The notes beneath the pieces were generated by a model. It had not been told where the DNA came from, ran no database searches, and saw only the letters and a program-made list of their open reading frames with translations. This document shows positions 22,896 through 36,342 of a stretch of DNA of 64,000 nucleotides, in pieces (position 1 is the first letter of the stretch; the number at the start of each line of letters is the position of its first letter). Source of the DNA: Trametes villosa (taxonomy: Eukaryota > Basidiomycota > Agaricomycetes > Polyporales > Polyporaceae); NCBI GenBank assembly GCA_002964805.2, contig PUDQ02000010.1, positions 992,001 through 1,056,000 of the forward strand, in the 5' to 3' direction. The position numbers were made by a program, and so were the translations under genes.

Positions 22896-24698
22896 GGCTA
22901 AGCAACTCTATAGCGGCGACGATTTGGTACGACCTCCCCTCCCCCTTGTGCGCCCTGGCTGCTCACGTTGATAAGGCCCGCTCCGTACTGACCTGCCATC
23001 CGCGCGAATGAGGTTTACATAGGTAAGTCTGACTCCAGAGTAGGTGCATTGACTCTCAACGAAGCACTGGCTGTTCTCTGCGAGCTGACCACATCGTGTA
23101 ACGAGGTTCGTCTTCCATCTTCCTACATGTCGGCATAACCTCCACTTACTTGATTGCCGCTGTCGCCGCCCCCGCCCAATCGCTTGATCAACCTTGCAAG
23201 ACACGCGCGCCCCTCACAGCTCCGCCCGTTCATCGAAGCTTTTGGGCTATAGCCCGTGCGCTGTTTCACTGCCTCGGGTGCATCCTTAGCTGACCCGCTA
23301 TCGCCCCCGCAGCCTCGCGCCCCCTTCGCTGCACTAGCACACTCTGCGCTGACCGCGCGCACTGCGGACGTGCAGCCCGCGCCCCATCTCGCCATGACGT
23401 GCTGCGGCCCCTTCCTGGCTTCACGGTACGTCTCGTTCCATCTGTAGGGTATCATCACAATGTCTTGTTTGCGTTCATGTATGTACACCCCACGGACATC
23501 TAATGAAATCATATTTTGTTAATACCATGCGTGGCGCGCTTGCTCTGCATAGCAGCGTGCAAAAGCCAATTTTTTTTATTGAGAAGCGGCCCGAATCGCA
23601 TAGATGCAGATGTATGCACTTGCAAGGAGCCCAATCGTTTGCAAACGGCCTGTGTACTTGTGAGGTTTGCAAGTGATCCTGACGGTTTAGGATTTGGGTA
23701 GATTCATGGGACACGAAGGACTTCGTTTGGGCGTGATTACGTGAATTGGGAGCACTTGGAAGCACTCCCAAGCACTCACAAGCCGCTGGTGGTTTTGCTG
23801 ATGTACTAGGCGCCGTGAGCACCGAAGCACTCCTTGTCGAAGCACAGAAGGAATACTCATCCTAGTAGCCTGCTAACTATAATACAGGGAGGAGTGTGAT
23901 ATACCTAGTGAGTACGCACTACTATTTTCTCCCTTTCTAGCTTACTACAAAGGTATTCCATGTCAGGGTTGCGTGCTGCTTGCGTTGATCACTGCTGCTG
24001 CACGCGTTGCTTATTGCGGCGGCTGCGGCAGTTGACGCGTCTGCCGCAGATATGTCGCCGCAGACGCAAGGCCTGCCGCACACTTCTGTGGCAGTTGCGT
24101 CACCCGTTGCTGCATTATGCGGCACCATGCGCAAGCCCGCTGTCATCTGCTGCGGCTTGCGCATATGCCTGCTGCATGCGCTTGCGTCTGCGCTATTTCT
24201 ATCTGACCTGCTGCTGATGGTATGCTTATGTCAACATGCATACAGGTATGAGCAGGACGAATAAATTGACTCATAACTTTTGTAGGAAGGGCCAGGGTAT
24301 GTACGCCACCAGAGTAACGCCACCAGCTTAGAGGATCCACATGCTATGGTACCCAAGCCTACCCGACCGAATCCCAGAGTCATTGGAGGCGGCGGACGCG
24401 GCCATGGGGATGGTCGGACTCGTAGCCGCAGGCGTCGGCGAGAGTGGGGAAGAAGGGGCACAAGCTGAGCAGCGTGTATCGAGTGTGGCATGAGCGAGTC
24501 GCAGACGAGGTTATATCCATGACTATTTAGACACCGCTCCCTCGTGCAATGTCGATGTGTTCCTGAACGGGCCTTTGCTCAAGGTTTAGCAGCAGCGAGA
24601 CAAAGCGGGACGGGTTGGAGAAGACATGTCTGCGTACGAACGAGAGCAAGTATGCAGCATACGCGCCGTGGCCTCGGATGTGTCTGAGCTGCGGCAGG
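22896..24698. other. No recognisable gene
   Basis: Mixed sequence between Copia 2 and the MULE. Around 23745-23840 the word AGCACTC recurs several times. Around 23965-24200 the words TGCGGC, GCTGC and TTGCG recur and produce Ala/Leu-rich frames on both strands. None is supported as a gene. Confidence 0.4.
24690..24698. repeat. Putative MULE target-site duplication, left
   Basis: TGCGGCAGG, repeated at 28818-28826. Nine bases fits the 8-11 bp duplications typical of MULEs. Confidence 0.6.
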
Positions 24699-27600
24699 GA
24701 GGTTAATCTCCCACCAGGTTTGCTCGGGGATTTAAACTCCGCTGTGGCGCCATCAACCTTTTCATCTTATCTCCCCCACCCCAACCAGCACTTAACACAC
24801 ACACCCCGCGCGACCTTGCGCGCCCCCGCGCACATCACGTGACCTCGCGCGCGCACCTCGCACCCCCTCTCGCGACCGCGCACGTCTTGTTTGTGCTTGT
24901 ATCTAGTCTTTCATCAATACAACACGTGGCTCTCCGGATTGCTCAGTCGTCAGGGAAAGCAGAAAATGTACATTACACTCTCAGCTTCATTAAAATGTCT
25001 ACTTCTGAGATCTGCACGAACTGCGAAAAGGGCAAGCCGATCACCAACTTCAGACCACGCGTCAAAGACAGCGAGTACGGCAAGAAGGGCGAGCCTCGCC
25101 GCGGTTTGCGGGCCGTGCGTGGACAAGCGCGAGGCGAAGCACAAGCGGAGGCTCGAGGAGGACAAGGACGGAGATGGGAAGGCGAGCGGAGTTAGCGAGG
25201 ATCTAGGCGAGGTCACAGCGGAGGCGTTCCTGGAAGCACTTACCAAGCGGGTAGCGCTGTACTACATCCGCGCGCGGGTGAATACCGAGGTGATTGCCCC
25301 GAAAGGGCGCGACTCCTTGCAGACGCACGCAGATAAGGTGGCTCGGGCTTTGGGAGAGGTGCAGCTGCTTCATTGGATGTGAGTGACACCGCTGGGATGC
25401 TCGAAGACTGGAAGACCTAAAAATACATTGCATCAACCGAGAAAAGACAGCTGTGCGCAAGCGGACACACGACGCAGTTGTATCATACAGCTGTGCGCAA
25501 AATGAGCAGCGCGAGCATAAGCAGAAGGTCCCGAAGGGAGCAAAGCCCCGGGACAGCCGCCGGATGCCCCGCTTTCCCTGCGCGGGATGGTTGCACATCA
25601 CTGCGGGTGCCGATTTGAACTCGATGCAGATCTCTGTGAAGCACGCGGTCAGCCATTAGCCGTACCTCGACATTGAGCTCCCGGAAGAGTGGAAAGCCTA
25701 TATACGGCAGCACGGGCGGACGCAGACTCCTGGGCAGGCACGTGAAAAGCTTCCGCGGTTACCATTGATGTCATAAATTTACCTTTCCAGTCAGATCTGG
25801 CAGCACATCACTCGGACCGAAGCCGCGAAGCGATCTCTTCACGACGTCAAGCTTCCGTTCTGATCGAGGGCTGTCTACTACTACTGGCAGATTGTCATGC
25901 GCGAGGACTGGCGGCTTGCATCCGCGCCCCTCGACTCTGCTTGCAGGTTTATCAAGGAAAAGGGAGAGGAGTACAATATCGAAGCACTGCAGGTCGAGCC
26001 TGAGCCGGGGACAGAGGTCCTGGCATTCTGTGTGAAGGATTTCATGGATGAGTGGGCAGATCACACGCAAGAATTGGCGATGGATTCAACGTGTACAGAA
26101 CACTCTGATGCCATACTTGGAATTCTGACGGATAAGTGTTTCAGGGAACACCAATGGCGGGAACTTTGAGCTATTCTCAGCCGTTGCAGACGCCGAGGGC
26201 TCCGGTATCCTGCTTGCCTTCATGTTCATCAAAACCACCAAAGAGGCCGCTGCCGGGGCCAAGCAGACTGTTTTGGAACGCTTCCTCGGCCAGCTCTGGG
26301 ATCGCAGCGTCAACCCGGAGTTTATGCTTTCGGACAAAGACTGGTCCAAGATCAACGCGATGGGCGTCATCTGGCCGCACGCGAAGCATCAACTCTGCTA
26401 CTGGCACGCTGTCCGTGCTCTCAAGCAGCGCCTCTGCAAGGCGAAGGAGACCCCAGCGCCGTACGACCCTTCCACCGCGAAGAAGGAGTTCTCCTTCATC
26501 GACCTCGATTTCCTACCAGCGATGCAACGTGCCGCTGCCAAAAAGAAGCCAGTAAGTGCCTGGGATGTCACCTTGATGTCTGGCTAACCATCTATGATGC
26601 CCATTGTCTCGGATTTAGGTCCCCCCGCCACCCGATCACCCGATACCCCGTGTCCGCCTAACCCTGGATGGGTGCCCGCCCGTTCTCACCCCAGCGGTGC
26701 CCAACATTGTCCTGAGACCGGCTGATATCTGCCGGGCGCTCGGCACCCCTGCGGCTGCTCCGGAGAGCTCTGTGAACTTCGAGAACACGGACATCATGCG
26801 CCCGTCCGAGCTGCCGGTGCCTTCCCCCGCAAGCCAGTCAGATGACGAGGATAGTGGCTCGGAGACGTCCCAGACACAGCAGGCCTACCTGAGGGATCCG
26901 GAGGACGCGTCTGAACCTGATGACGCAGACGACTATCGGTACGAGCTGAGCTTGTTAGACCGCGATGCGAGTAACCTGCGCAACTCACCGGCGCCGGATG
27001 AACTCCCATCAGAAACCGGCCCACAGCCCCGGCCTCCTGGCTACCAGTTCTGTCCCACGATACACCGCCTCCCACTGCTCCAGCTCTTCTTGAAGCACGC
27101 GTGTCAACATTCCCTCCTCCCCGAGCACCACGGACAGCCGAGAACAGCCGAAGACATCTATCGAGATGCCGTCCGCGAGATGTACCAGCACTGCAAGACC
27201 AATCGGCTTGCTGACATCTGGGCCTACCTCTGGAACTCTTGGTACAGCCGTCCCCGCTGGAAGATCTGGGCGCGATCAGCGTGCGAGGCTAGCATCCCGC
27301 GCAAGCGCACGACCATGATCGTGGAGTCACTGTGGCGGAACCTCAAGCACCTCGTGCTGCACATGTACAACCGACCGCCGATTGATCTGGCCCTCTACGC
27401 GATCGTCACCAAAGCAATTCCCCCCTACCGCGTGACGCTCGCAGAGATCCTCACCAATTCGCGGTCGAGCCGAGCAGCAAACTGTATGAATTCGCAGCGC
27501 GCACTCAAGCGTGCCTGGGAGCGCCTACAGAAGCTCGCCGTTCGTGGCTCGTACAACACAGACGTCTCACGCTGGATGTGTAGGTGCGGTAAACAAAAAT

Positions 27601-28812
27601 ATAGTGCCAATCTCCTCTGCAAGCATCTCGTGCACGCCGCCGGCTCCCTTCCTGCAGACTGGTGGCCAACGGCTATCCGGTATCACATCAACCCGTTTTG
27701 GACGGTCCCCATCGACGGCACCGTTGCGCCAGCCCCGGAATCAATTCGCGACCACGCTTGGGTGACGCGCATGCATAGCAAGCGGTCAGCAATCATTGTA
27801 CGCCCGCCCCGATGTGTAACGCCAAGCGGGGATACCGGCGACTCAGATGTGGACATCCCATCAGTGGATGTCCAAGCATCATCACCGGTGCGTCGGAAAT
27901 TCTTGCTTTTTATGTACGCTGCTTGCTAACCTTGTCCCGGCCTGGTAGATTTCGTCCTCTCTGGGCCGAGTACCTCACACCAGCAAGGACGGTATCCCAC
28001 GCACGCGCACGGAAGATGGCAGCGAATACGAGGTAAGTTCTCGACAGTGCGAAATTGTAGTTTCAATATTGATCTCATATTGCACCCGCAGGACGAGAAC
28101 GCAGAGGAAATTGACTCTGACGAAGTTGAAGAGTGCCTGACGACGGCAATCAAGATCGTTGAAGAGCAATCCGAGAACCCGGACCCGCGGTTCCTCAACT
28201 ACGCTAAGCGGCATAGCCTGCGCAGCGTGTTCCGCTGGCTCTGCGGGCACGACACGACCCCTCTCCTGGACCCGGAGAATCAGACTGATGAAGACGCAAT
28301 TGGACTGCTCACACGCGCGCTCGCACTCTTCAAGGAACAGCATCATTGTGGGGACTCCCGCAGTGTTCAGGATGTGAAGTCTCGTCTGCGCGGGGTTATG
28401 ACGTGGGTGGGTTACGTGGAATCTCTCGAGTCGCGCCGCACGATACCACGGACTCCGAATGACCACCCCCGGCCAGGCAATGTTATTGGCTACCGCTACC
28501 GTCAACGTTAGTGTAGATTTGTAGACACGAACTCGATATTAAGTGCCCCCCTCCACGTGTTTTATTGATGGACAGCTAAATACAAGCACAAACGAACCGC
28601 GCGCGGTCGCGAGAGGGCGCGCGAGGTGCGCGCGCGAGGTCGCGCGGGGTGCGCGGGGCGCGCGAGGTCGCGCGGGGTGCGCGCGTTAAGCGCCGGTCGG
28701 GGCGGGGTGCGCGCGTTAAGCGCCGGTCGGGGCGGGGGAGATAAGATGAAAAGGTTGATGGCGCCACAGCGGAGTTTGAATCCCCGAGCAAACCTGGTGG
28801 GAGATTAACCTC
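24699..28812 (+). mobile_element. MULE-type DNA transposon with long terminal inverted repeats
   Basis: Terminal inverted repeats at 24699-24777 and 28734-28812 match at all but one of about 79 positions. Weaker inverted similarity of GCGCGC-rich subterminal DNA extends further in, to about 24900 and 28580. The 9-bp word TGCGGCAGG lies directly before the left end (24690-24698) and recurs 5 bp beyond the right end (28818-28826), which suggests a 9-bp target duplication with a small filler. The element carries one transposase gene in plus orientation. Confidence 0.9.
24995..28511 (+). pseudogene. MULE transposase with SWIM zinc finger, inactivated
   Basis: Mutator-like DDE transposase. The N-terminal part is a CTNC ... 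CGPC cysteine segment (about 25010-25130) followed by a WLHITAGADL / KHAVSH block. The catalytic core has the first Asp in ELAMDSTC (about 26080), the second in MLSDKDWSKI (about 26330) and the Glu in MIVESLWRNLKH (about 27320). A SWIM finger CRCGKQKYSANLLCKH follows (about 27575-27625), then a short C-terminal domain split by introns near 27890-27950 and 28033-28091. Lesions: a one-base frameshift between the two cysteine pairs near 25100-25110, and an in-frame TAG at 25657-25659. Additional disruption around 25770-25870 is likely. The protein is therefore probably not made intact, although the TIRs are almost perfect. Confidence 0.85.
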
Positions 28813-28951
28813 AAATGTGCGGCAGGGATGCGGCCCTATGGGCGCCTATGCGCTCCTCTGCGGCACTGCGCCGGCGCTGCGTCACTTTTACCGTGCCCAC
28901 ATTTCTCTCTTCCCTTCATCTCAACGCTGTCCCCTTCGCAAGATATCTAGG

Positions 28952-31064
28952 ATGGTCTCTGTCAAAAGTCACAAAGTGAAGTCGGCGCAGGCAAAATCCA
29001 AGCCACTGCAAGGGTCCTCTGTGCAGAAACACAAGATTCCGCGCCCGAAGGGACAACCCGGCCGTACAAAAAACGGCTTTTGTATACAAGATGCTATGGG
29101 TCTTGCCGAGGACAAAGAGCTGTACAACGACATTCTCGTATGTGTAATGAATTTTCTGATACGATCAACATGCATTAACCAGGCATATAACCTGTGTACT
29201 TAGGCGGAGGTGCGCCGATCGGCTAACCACAACCTGGAAAAGGACAAATCGTTCCGGCAACAAGATCCAGACAGAATCGCCCTCGCTGTGCAGGATGTGC
29301 GTGCCTCGGGTGTGTCTTTGATGCAGGATGGCGCACTAACCTCCCCATTGAAGGTGCATGTTGAATACAAAATGCTAGCAACCGACTACGAAGGCGGGTG
29401 GCCGGTACGCTCAATGCTACAGCAATTCCTCCTCAACTCCAAGAACCGAAAAAAGCGCAGGGGCACGCAAGATAGAAACCCCGCTAAGAAAATTGCCCGA
29501 GATGCCCAGGAACAGGCGTCTCCACAACCAATGCTCAGGATCACGATTCCCGCAGCTGCGCGCCGGTGTGTACTATCATTGCCAAACGTTTGCACACATA
29601 GCATTTAAGCAGGTGACTCCTTGTAGCGAGGCCACCAAGCAGACGCGTGAGCACAGCGATCTCGACAGCGACGTAACACAAGGTAGCCCATCGGTCAAGA
29701 AGCCGCGCTCTGCTCGAGAGCTGGATGAACCAGCAGCCTGGGTACGCGAGGTTCCTGCCAGCATGCACGAAATCTCCTACTAATTTATTCTGTAGCCCTC
29801 CCCATTACGCAACGAAGTGGAATCACATCAACTCGCTCCCTGGCAGTTCGCCGAACCCGCCAAGGCCGAAGACTTCAACGTCGGAAGCTTCATGCAGGAA
29901 CTCGATGACGATGAGGAGGACTTCGCAAAAGCGAGCGATCCAGACACCCGCATCTGTCCCAACATGGAGTGCACTGACCGGATCCCCACTTCCCCGAGCC
30001 CTCCCCTACGTCGCTTGATTGATAAGCGTCGTGAAACCCTACTAAAAGGCAAGGTCGGTTTGCAATCGGGTGCATTGCTCACTCTGAACGTCTCGATATG
30101 TCGTGCCATCGGGTTCGAGCTGGATCACCTGCCTATGGCGCGCGACTTGGGCTGGCCGATCGCATTCGACTGCGACACTCTTGCCGGGCGTGTTCGCCTG
30201 CTGATGTCCACCCTCAAGAGCGTCGTTGCGGCACCGAGGGACACGGTCATGTGGGCTTGCCTCGACACCGGTAACCTCCCAGGCCAGAGCATCCAAGAAA
30301 TCGCCCGCCAGTTCAAGTACCACCCGACGGCCGACAGTCTGAAGCCCGTGTACCAGAAGACACGGGTCGGATAGTATGGGATCCCTTCTTCGTTTCATAC
30401 TTACATATCTGATCTGATTGACTATCCATAGCTATGGCGAGCAGGGCGAAATTGTCATATCGACGACCTTGGACGTTCTGTTCCCATCGTGGGAAGTTGA
30501 TGAGGGCAAGTGCGCACCGTTGTCCGTCGAAGCATTCAAACGCTTCATTCTCATCCCGGAGTGTGCACTCCGTCTCATCGCCGAAGACTCCCTAGCCCAT
30601 CCTGAGAACGACGGGACAGGCTGTGCACCCCTCGTCCAAGCTCGAGCTGTCATGGTATCGAGCGCGCCTTACGGCTATCATCAGTTCACCACCGACAGCT
30701 CATCGCCCGGTGGTAGCAATAGCACTTGGCAGACCGTCCAGCAGGAGAATCTACGGCTGCTGCGCGAGCTTCGGAACTTGGCATTCCCGGACCAGGTAAG
30801 TCTGCGTCCAGTCGAACTGCAACTCGGGCATTAACATATTCTCTATTGAATGCTAGGTCAATCCCATCGAAACGGATTCGGATGTCGCCGGTATCTCTCA
30901 GAAGCGGCCGCAGGCCAGACCGCGCAAGCGTCAGACTCTCTCCTTGGACGACTTTCCCCAGGTGTGTGACCATCGCTTTACTCCGTGTCCTCGTGTTCTG
31001 ATACATCGCGTCCCCCTAGCCCACCGCCCCGACACCGCGGCGCAGCAAACGCGACTCCAAGTAG
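28952..31064 (+). CDS. RTC4-like domain protein
   Basis: Seven exons join in frame to 593 residues: 28952-29137, 29204-29569, 29613-29750, 29796-30373, 30432-30795, 30857-30961, 31020-31064. The N-terminus is basic and low-complexity, followed by Ser/Lys/Glu-rich linkers (SPSVKKPRS). The central CPNMECTDRIPTSPSPPLRRL and the C-terminal GYYGEQGEIVI ... AFKRFILIPECALRLI segment fit the C-terminal domain of Rtc4 (restriction of telomere capping 4), a family I recall as strongly expanded in basidiomycetes. The molecular role is unknown. The tail PRKRQTLSLDDFP and PRRSKRDSK looks like a nuclear targeting region. The splice at 30373/30432 restores GYYG. The start lies 140 bp beyond the MULE, so its promoter probably overlaps the insertion. 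Confidence 0.8.
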
Positions 31065-34000
31065 GCGATATCCCCGACCATTGTATCCTAGCCCGTTGGC
31101 CTACCTACAAGCTACCCCCCTCGTCACGTCTCGTTCACTCCGGACTGGAAGTCTCCGCTTGTTGTTGTTATCTGTCGTCTGTTGTGTTGCCTGCTCTCTG
31201 GCTATACCAGCTTCCTATCTTCCGCGATCTGCGGGGCTTCCGGCTCTCCTGGTCTCATACTATCAGCACTCTCCCTCGTCTTCGACTCTCGTCCTCGGTA
31301 ACTCGCTGCCGGTTCGCCTCGCATACTAGTCGCTGGGATCCTAACTCTGGCCCTGTGGTAGGACCTTGCTAAAACAACTCGCTCCTAGCTTACTACCCTC
31401 CCTGTCATTTCCTCGTTGTACTACTACTCGTCTAGCTATTATACATGTCCTCGTTTTGTTCCTCGCACCTGAGTGGCTGGCGATGCTTGTCCCTCTCCCG
31501 GCATCACATATTCAATCTCCGACCGGAAAATATGTCACAGCACGCCGCAAGTGCAGATGACAAGCGTACTTACTAGTACTACTTACTACTTACTACTTAC
31601 CCTGCTTCAGCTAGGCCTCACTCCGTACGTCACTCGGCCTCTCTGTGTGCTCAGACTCGCTCTGCCCTCTCTCTCCACTCTGGCTCTCGCCGTTCGCCGC
31701 CTCTCTCCGCTGCCCGCACCACCGTTCCCGCCCTTGCGCTCGACGCCCCGCGCTTAAACTCGCGCGTCTGTCGCGGACTGCACGCCCCATGCGCCCTCCC
31801 AAGCCTCGATGCCGCCGCTCACCTCCCTCGCCCGCAATCGACCACTCGAGGTCTTTGCGCCCCCCATCCGCTGAGTTCATCGCCCGGCGAATGAAGTCTG
31901 CCAACGATTCCGGAGCGCTGCTTTCTAACTTCTGGTGAGTTATCAGCCCCGTCCGGCTCGAATTGCGCTCACGGCGTCGCTTTTTTGCTCTAAAACCGCT
32001 CGAACCGCACACTACCACTGCATATCTTCTTCTGCGCGCACCAGGACGTCTTCACACCGCGCATAGAGCCATCCCGCACGCGCATGCGAAAGCGCTAACG
32101 AAAACGACGCGATCCGCGCAAGTTACCAGGTCGGCGTCTCGCGCCCCCAAGCCCCTCCGATCCTCTATCCTCCCGCCGCGTCCCTCGATGCCCCGCTTCC
32201 ACAAGCTCAGGGAACGTCGATACGGCTTACAAGTTGCTGCCCTGGCGCGCGCAAACCCGCCGCTTACGCCGTTCAAACGGAATCTCGACAGCACGACACC
32301 GCTCAACCTCGACCTCGGCCATCTCCCGGCTCGATGGACGCGTGCGAGTCTGACACGAGCGTGCTACGGGAGCTTCAAGGACCCTACAGGTGCGTTTGCA
32401 GCTCTTCCGGACGCGAATCGCGCTCACTACGCTCGATTCCAGCAGCGCCCGCCCGCGACATCGCGCATTCCCGCCCCCTCGCTCACCGGGCAGACCGCGA
32501 GCAATACGCAGAAGAAGGGCATAGATGCCCTCGACGTACCGCCGAGAAGCGGCGCCTCGCCGTAGAGAACTGCAGGATGGGCAGAGGGAGCAGTTCACTT
32601 CTGCAGGTGCGCCCCGCCAGTCCTCGCACGGCACTCGTATCTAATCGCCCACCCCCAGCGCGCTTCACAGACGTCCCTTGAACCTCAAAGAAGACGCCCG
32701 TACAAGTGCACGAACGGCGCGGACGTCCTGCGCCAGGGACGTCGCCCGCTCTGCTGCTGCCCCTCGACGGTCACCCGCTGCTCAGAGGAAACCCCGCACG
32801 CCCACAGGTGCGTGTGCAGCTCCTTATTACGCGGCATGGGCTCAACGACGACGTCATTGATGGCGCACAGCCGCCGTCATCGTCCCACGACAGGGAGAAG
32901 ATAGTCTTTGCTGCCACCCCCGACGACCGTCCCGCCCTTCTCCCGCCCTCTCCACCCGACGCCCCGCCTTGCCGCCTTACAGGTCGGTGCACGTTGCCTT
33001 GTCTTTGCATATAGTAAGTTCTCACGCGGTTCGCTTTCGAATCACGCTGACGACGTCGCATTTTCAGCCACCCGCCCCCCCAAAAAAAACACTCTACACC
33101 GCGCAAGCACGCGCCCCCCCCCCCCACCCCCTTTGTATTGTAGACACACCTAATACATGTCATTAGCCCTTCCATCCGCCCCGGAGCCATGCGCCGCCGT
33201 ACGGACGCGCGCCGGGCATGTTCGCCGGCCGCCGCCTCGAGGAGGCCATCCCCGCCCACGCCGCCCCGGCCGCCTGATGCCCGCCAAACTCATACAGCGC
33301 GCACATGACGCACACCCGACCCCATCTACGCGTGCACGCCCGCCGTACACCCGCTCGCCGTCCTGCTACGCCACCGCCTCGGCTGGTCGCCTCCGCCAAG
33401 CCGCCCTCCTCCACGCCTGTCCCCCGCCCGGACCGCCGCGCAACCGCGATTCCGCGCACGCACGAACCGCTCCGCGCGCGCCCTGCGCGTCTCAGCGCCA
33501 TCCGGGCCGGAAAAATTTGCGCGATTTCGCGCGATTTCATGGGCGCGGAGGGCACAGCGCCACGGAACCGCGCGCCGCCGCCGGCACACGCGTCTTCCCG
33601 CCGCGCTGTCGCGCAGGACGACTCTCCCGGACGCCCGCTATGGGTCAGTGGCGGTCTCGAGCCCGGGCGACGCGTTTGAATTTCGCGCTTTTCGCCGGGC
33701 TCGGGGGGAGGTCGGCGGCAAACACGTCCCCGGCGCCATCCCGCGCCCCCCGAACCAATGCGACTCGTACAGAACACCCCCGGCACCTCCCTCGAGCACA
33801 CACGGGCGCGGCGAACGCGCCGCTCGCGTCGTGTAGACGCCCGCCGCGCCCCTAAAACCCGATTCCGGACCCGACTCCGGAGACGAGCGAACCAGGCTGC
33901 ATGTACCCTGTAAGTCTCGCTGCGATCCGGGGCGAAAAAAAGGTGCTCACTTTCGGATGGTTTCATTGCAGTCTCGAGGACGTCCGCGGAGAAGCACGCG

Positions 34001-36342
34001 CCGGCAGCCGTGCCCGCGCCCTCCCGCCGCGCCGCTTTGGGGAACGAGTATCCTGCACGTCTACTATAGATCCCCGGTGCGCTCAAGCGCGGGGGTCGAT
34101 TTGAAATCCACGCTTTTCGGCGGGCTCGCCTCCGGGCTGCAGAACATGGTCGGTGTCCAGATCACGCTCGTTTTACAAAATACCCCCGGCTCACGAGACG
34201 CAGTTCGGCCTGCCTCATTGTCGCCCTGCTTCAATACACACCATTCGTGCGACATGGCCAGTCTGCGGGCGAACCACCACCGTCACCGCTATCTACGGTG
34301 CATCCTCCTGCAGAGCGGTCTCAGGGGCTCCCACCGACCGGGAAAGCCGCTGTGGCGTGTCGGCGGCTGGGAGGGAACCCCGACTCAGACACACGACTGA
34401 GCTTCCTGTCTCGACCATCACCGACAGCCCGCGTTCGTGCGCGCAGTAGTTCGCATACGGCTTCCGGGGACGCGGCCGCGTTCCCGAACGAGAACTACAG
34501 CGCGTGCCCCGCGTGACGTGTGCGGCTAGACGTACGATCGCTTCCTCCGCCTTGTTAAGACGCGGCACGGACATCAAAACGTCCCGACGTCTGAACTTCA
34601 GCGCGTGTCCGCGCAGCGCTAACCTCGCTCTTTATCCAAGCGTTTTGGGTGGCTCCTGAGCAAAAGCACGGCTCACCAGCAGCCTCGGGGTGCGGCGTCT
34701 CGCGCGCTCGGGTGCTCGCCCCGGAGGTGGAGCACCGTTGCAGCCGTCTTAGAGGCGTACGCGTGTGATCGACGGATGAGCAGCGCTCTCGCAGTCACAG
34801 GTGAAGTGGCGTAGCATCCCACCGGCTGATGCGCGCGCGCCGCTCGTACATAGCTGTCCGGACCCTCGCCTTGGGTCGGCTCCCCTGTGCTATTCCGACC
34901 ACTCTCAAGCCACTCTGCGCATCGCTTCACACCCGGTGCGGTGGAGGGCGCAGACAGGACGCGGGTCGACTGAAGGGGCTGAAAACGAGAGAACGCCTCG
35001 CCTGGACAGTGACGGCGCTGACCCGGCAGCCCGCGCATATCCGGGAACAGGTTAACATGGACATACCTGCATGTTCCCCACACCACTTTGAATGACCTCG
35101 GAATCGCAGAGGCTTGTATCATCTCTGCCATTTCCGTCCCTATAGCCCCTAAGACGGTCGCCCTCGCGCGCTCAGCAGGCCTTCGAGGTCGGCTTGCCCC
35201 GCTGGTATGAGAAGTACAAAGGCGGCCCATGCCCAGGCTGCATCGTTAGCTAGGACCCGTGACACTCGAATGCGACGTACCGACCGCTCGATGCACTGTG
35301 CCTTCACACCTGTGATTCCCTCCCGCACTGGCACACGGTGGATCCCGCTGCGGCTTCCGTGTAATCCGGCCTTGCTTCAACTGTTCTCCTGTCTCCACCC
35401 GCCCTCTCCTCGCTTTGCATTGAACGCTCCACCCTTCCACGTGTGAGGGCATCCAACCGAGCCCGGCTGTTGCTCGCTATCGAGGACCGGCGTGCAGGTC
35501 GGACCACAGGGAGAGGCTTATGGGTAGTAGCAGGTGTGATGGTGGGATGGAATCGACGCCGGGTCCTGGCGGCTCCCGCGCTGAGCTCGGACGCGCGCCC
35601 CCAGCGCCAGCTCAACATGCGCACTTGCCTTCCCACTACTTCCTAGTCGAACAGCGATTCTCGTGCGTACCACGGCTCATAGGCCCATTCTCGTTTCACG
35701 TCAGCCTCGTCTCACACGCGCCAAAGATCGACTGCTCACCCAGCGCGCACGGCATTCGCGTAGTGCTTCCTAATCCTTCTTGCTTACAGGATCCTTTGCT
35801 TATCGCGTTTGCTCTCCGAACAGGCCCCACATCTCCGCAAACGAGATGCAACCATCTAGCCAGCTCCGCTCAGTTCCAAACGTCCGCAAAACCGATAACT
35901 CCGTGGACGTATGTCCCGCGCGCAATCCCCTCATACACTCGCACTCACGTCCCTCTAGCATCCACCGCCCGTAGTTCCCGCGAAACAGGGCCTATCTTGC
36001 GCCATGTATCGGGCTTTCGTCAAATGTGTTCGCGAAACAGTCAACTTGACAAACGCCCCGCGAGGTTCTCCCCCGGCCGAAGATGGCCCCGCCTGAACGC
36101 TGCTCGTCGCCCCATCGTCCCGACTTGGTGTGTAACTCCTTGAACCCTAAACACACGTTCGCTACTGACTTGTTCGCCCAGCACTTCTTGAACGCGTCTG
36201 CTGTAGTAACTCGCCGCATCAGCCCTGTACACGTCAAAATTAATACGTCCTCACCTCTCATCACGTCTCTCCGTCAGCCCCGACCTGCCGGAAGGAATGT
36301 AAGTGTGATCGCGGCGCATCGTGCGCCGCCATATTTGGCGTC
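31065..36342. other. GC- and pyrimidine-rich region without a supported gene
   Basis: Plus-strand frames (31645-31938, 31963-32565, 33157-33855) and their minus-strand counterparts give Arg/Pro/Ala-rich products on both strands at once, as expected from composition alone. Short exon-like pieces with good donors exist (for example before GTGAGT at about 31938), but I could not join them into a model. A C-homopolymer of about 13 lies near 33114-33126. Confidence 0.4.

Noticed and set aside
33163..34086. 307-residue minus-strand frame
   Set aside because: Arg/Gly/Ala-rich with an equally long plus-strand frame opposite.
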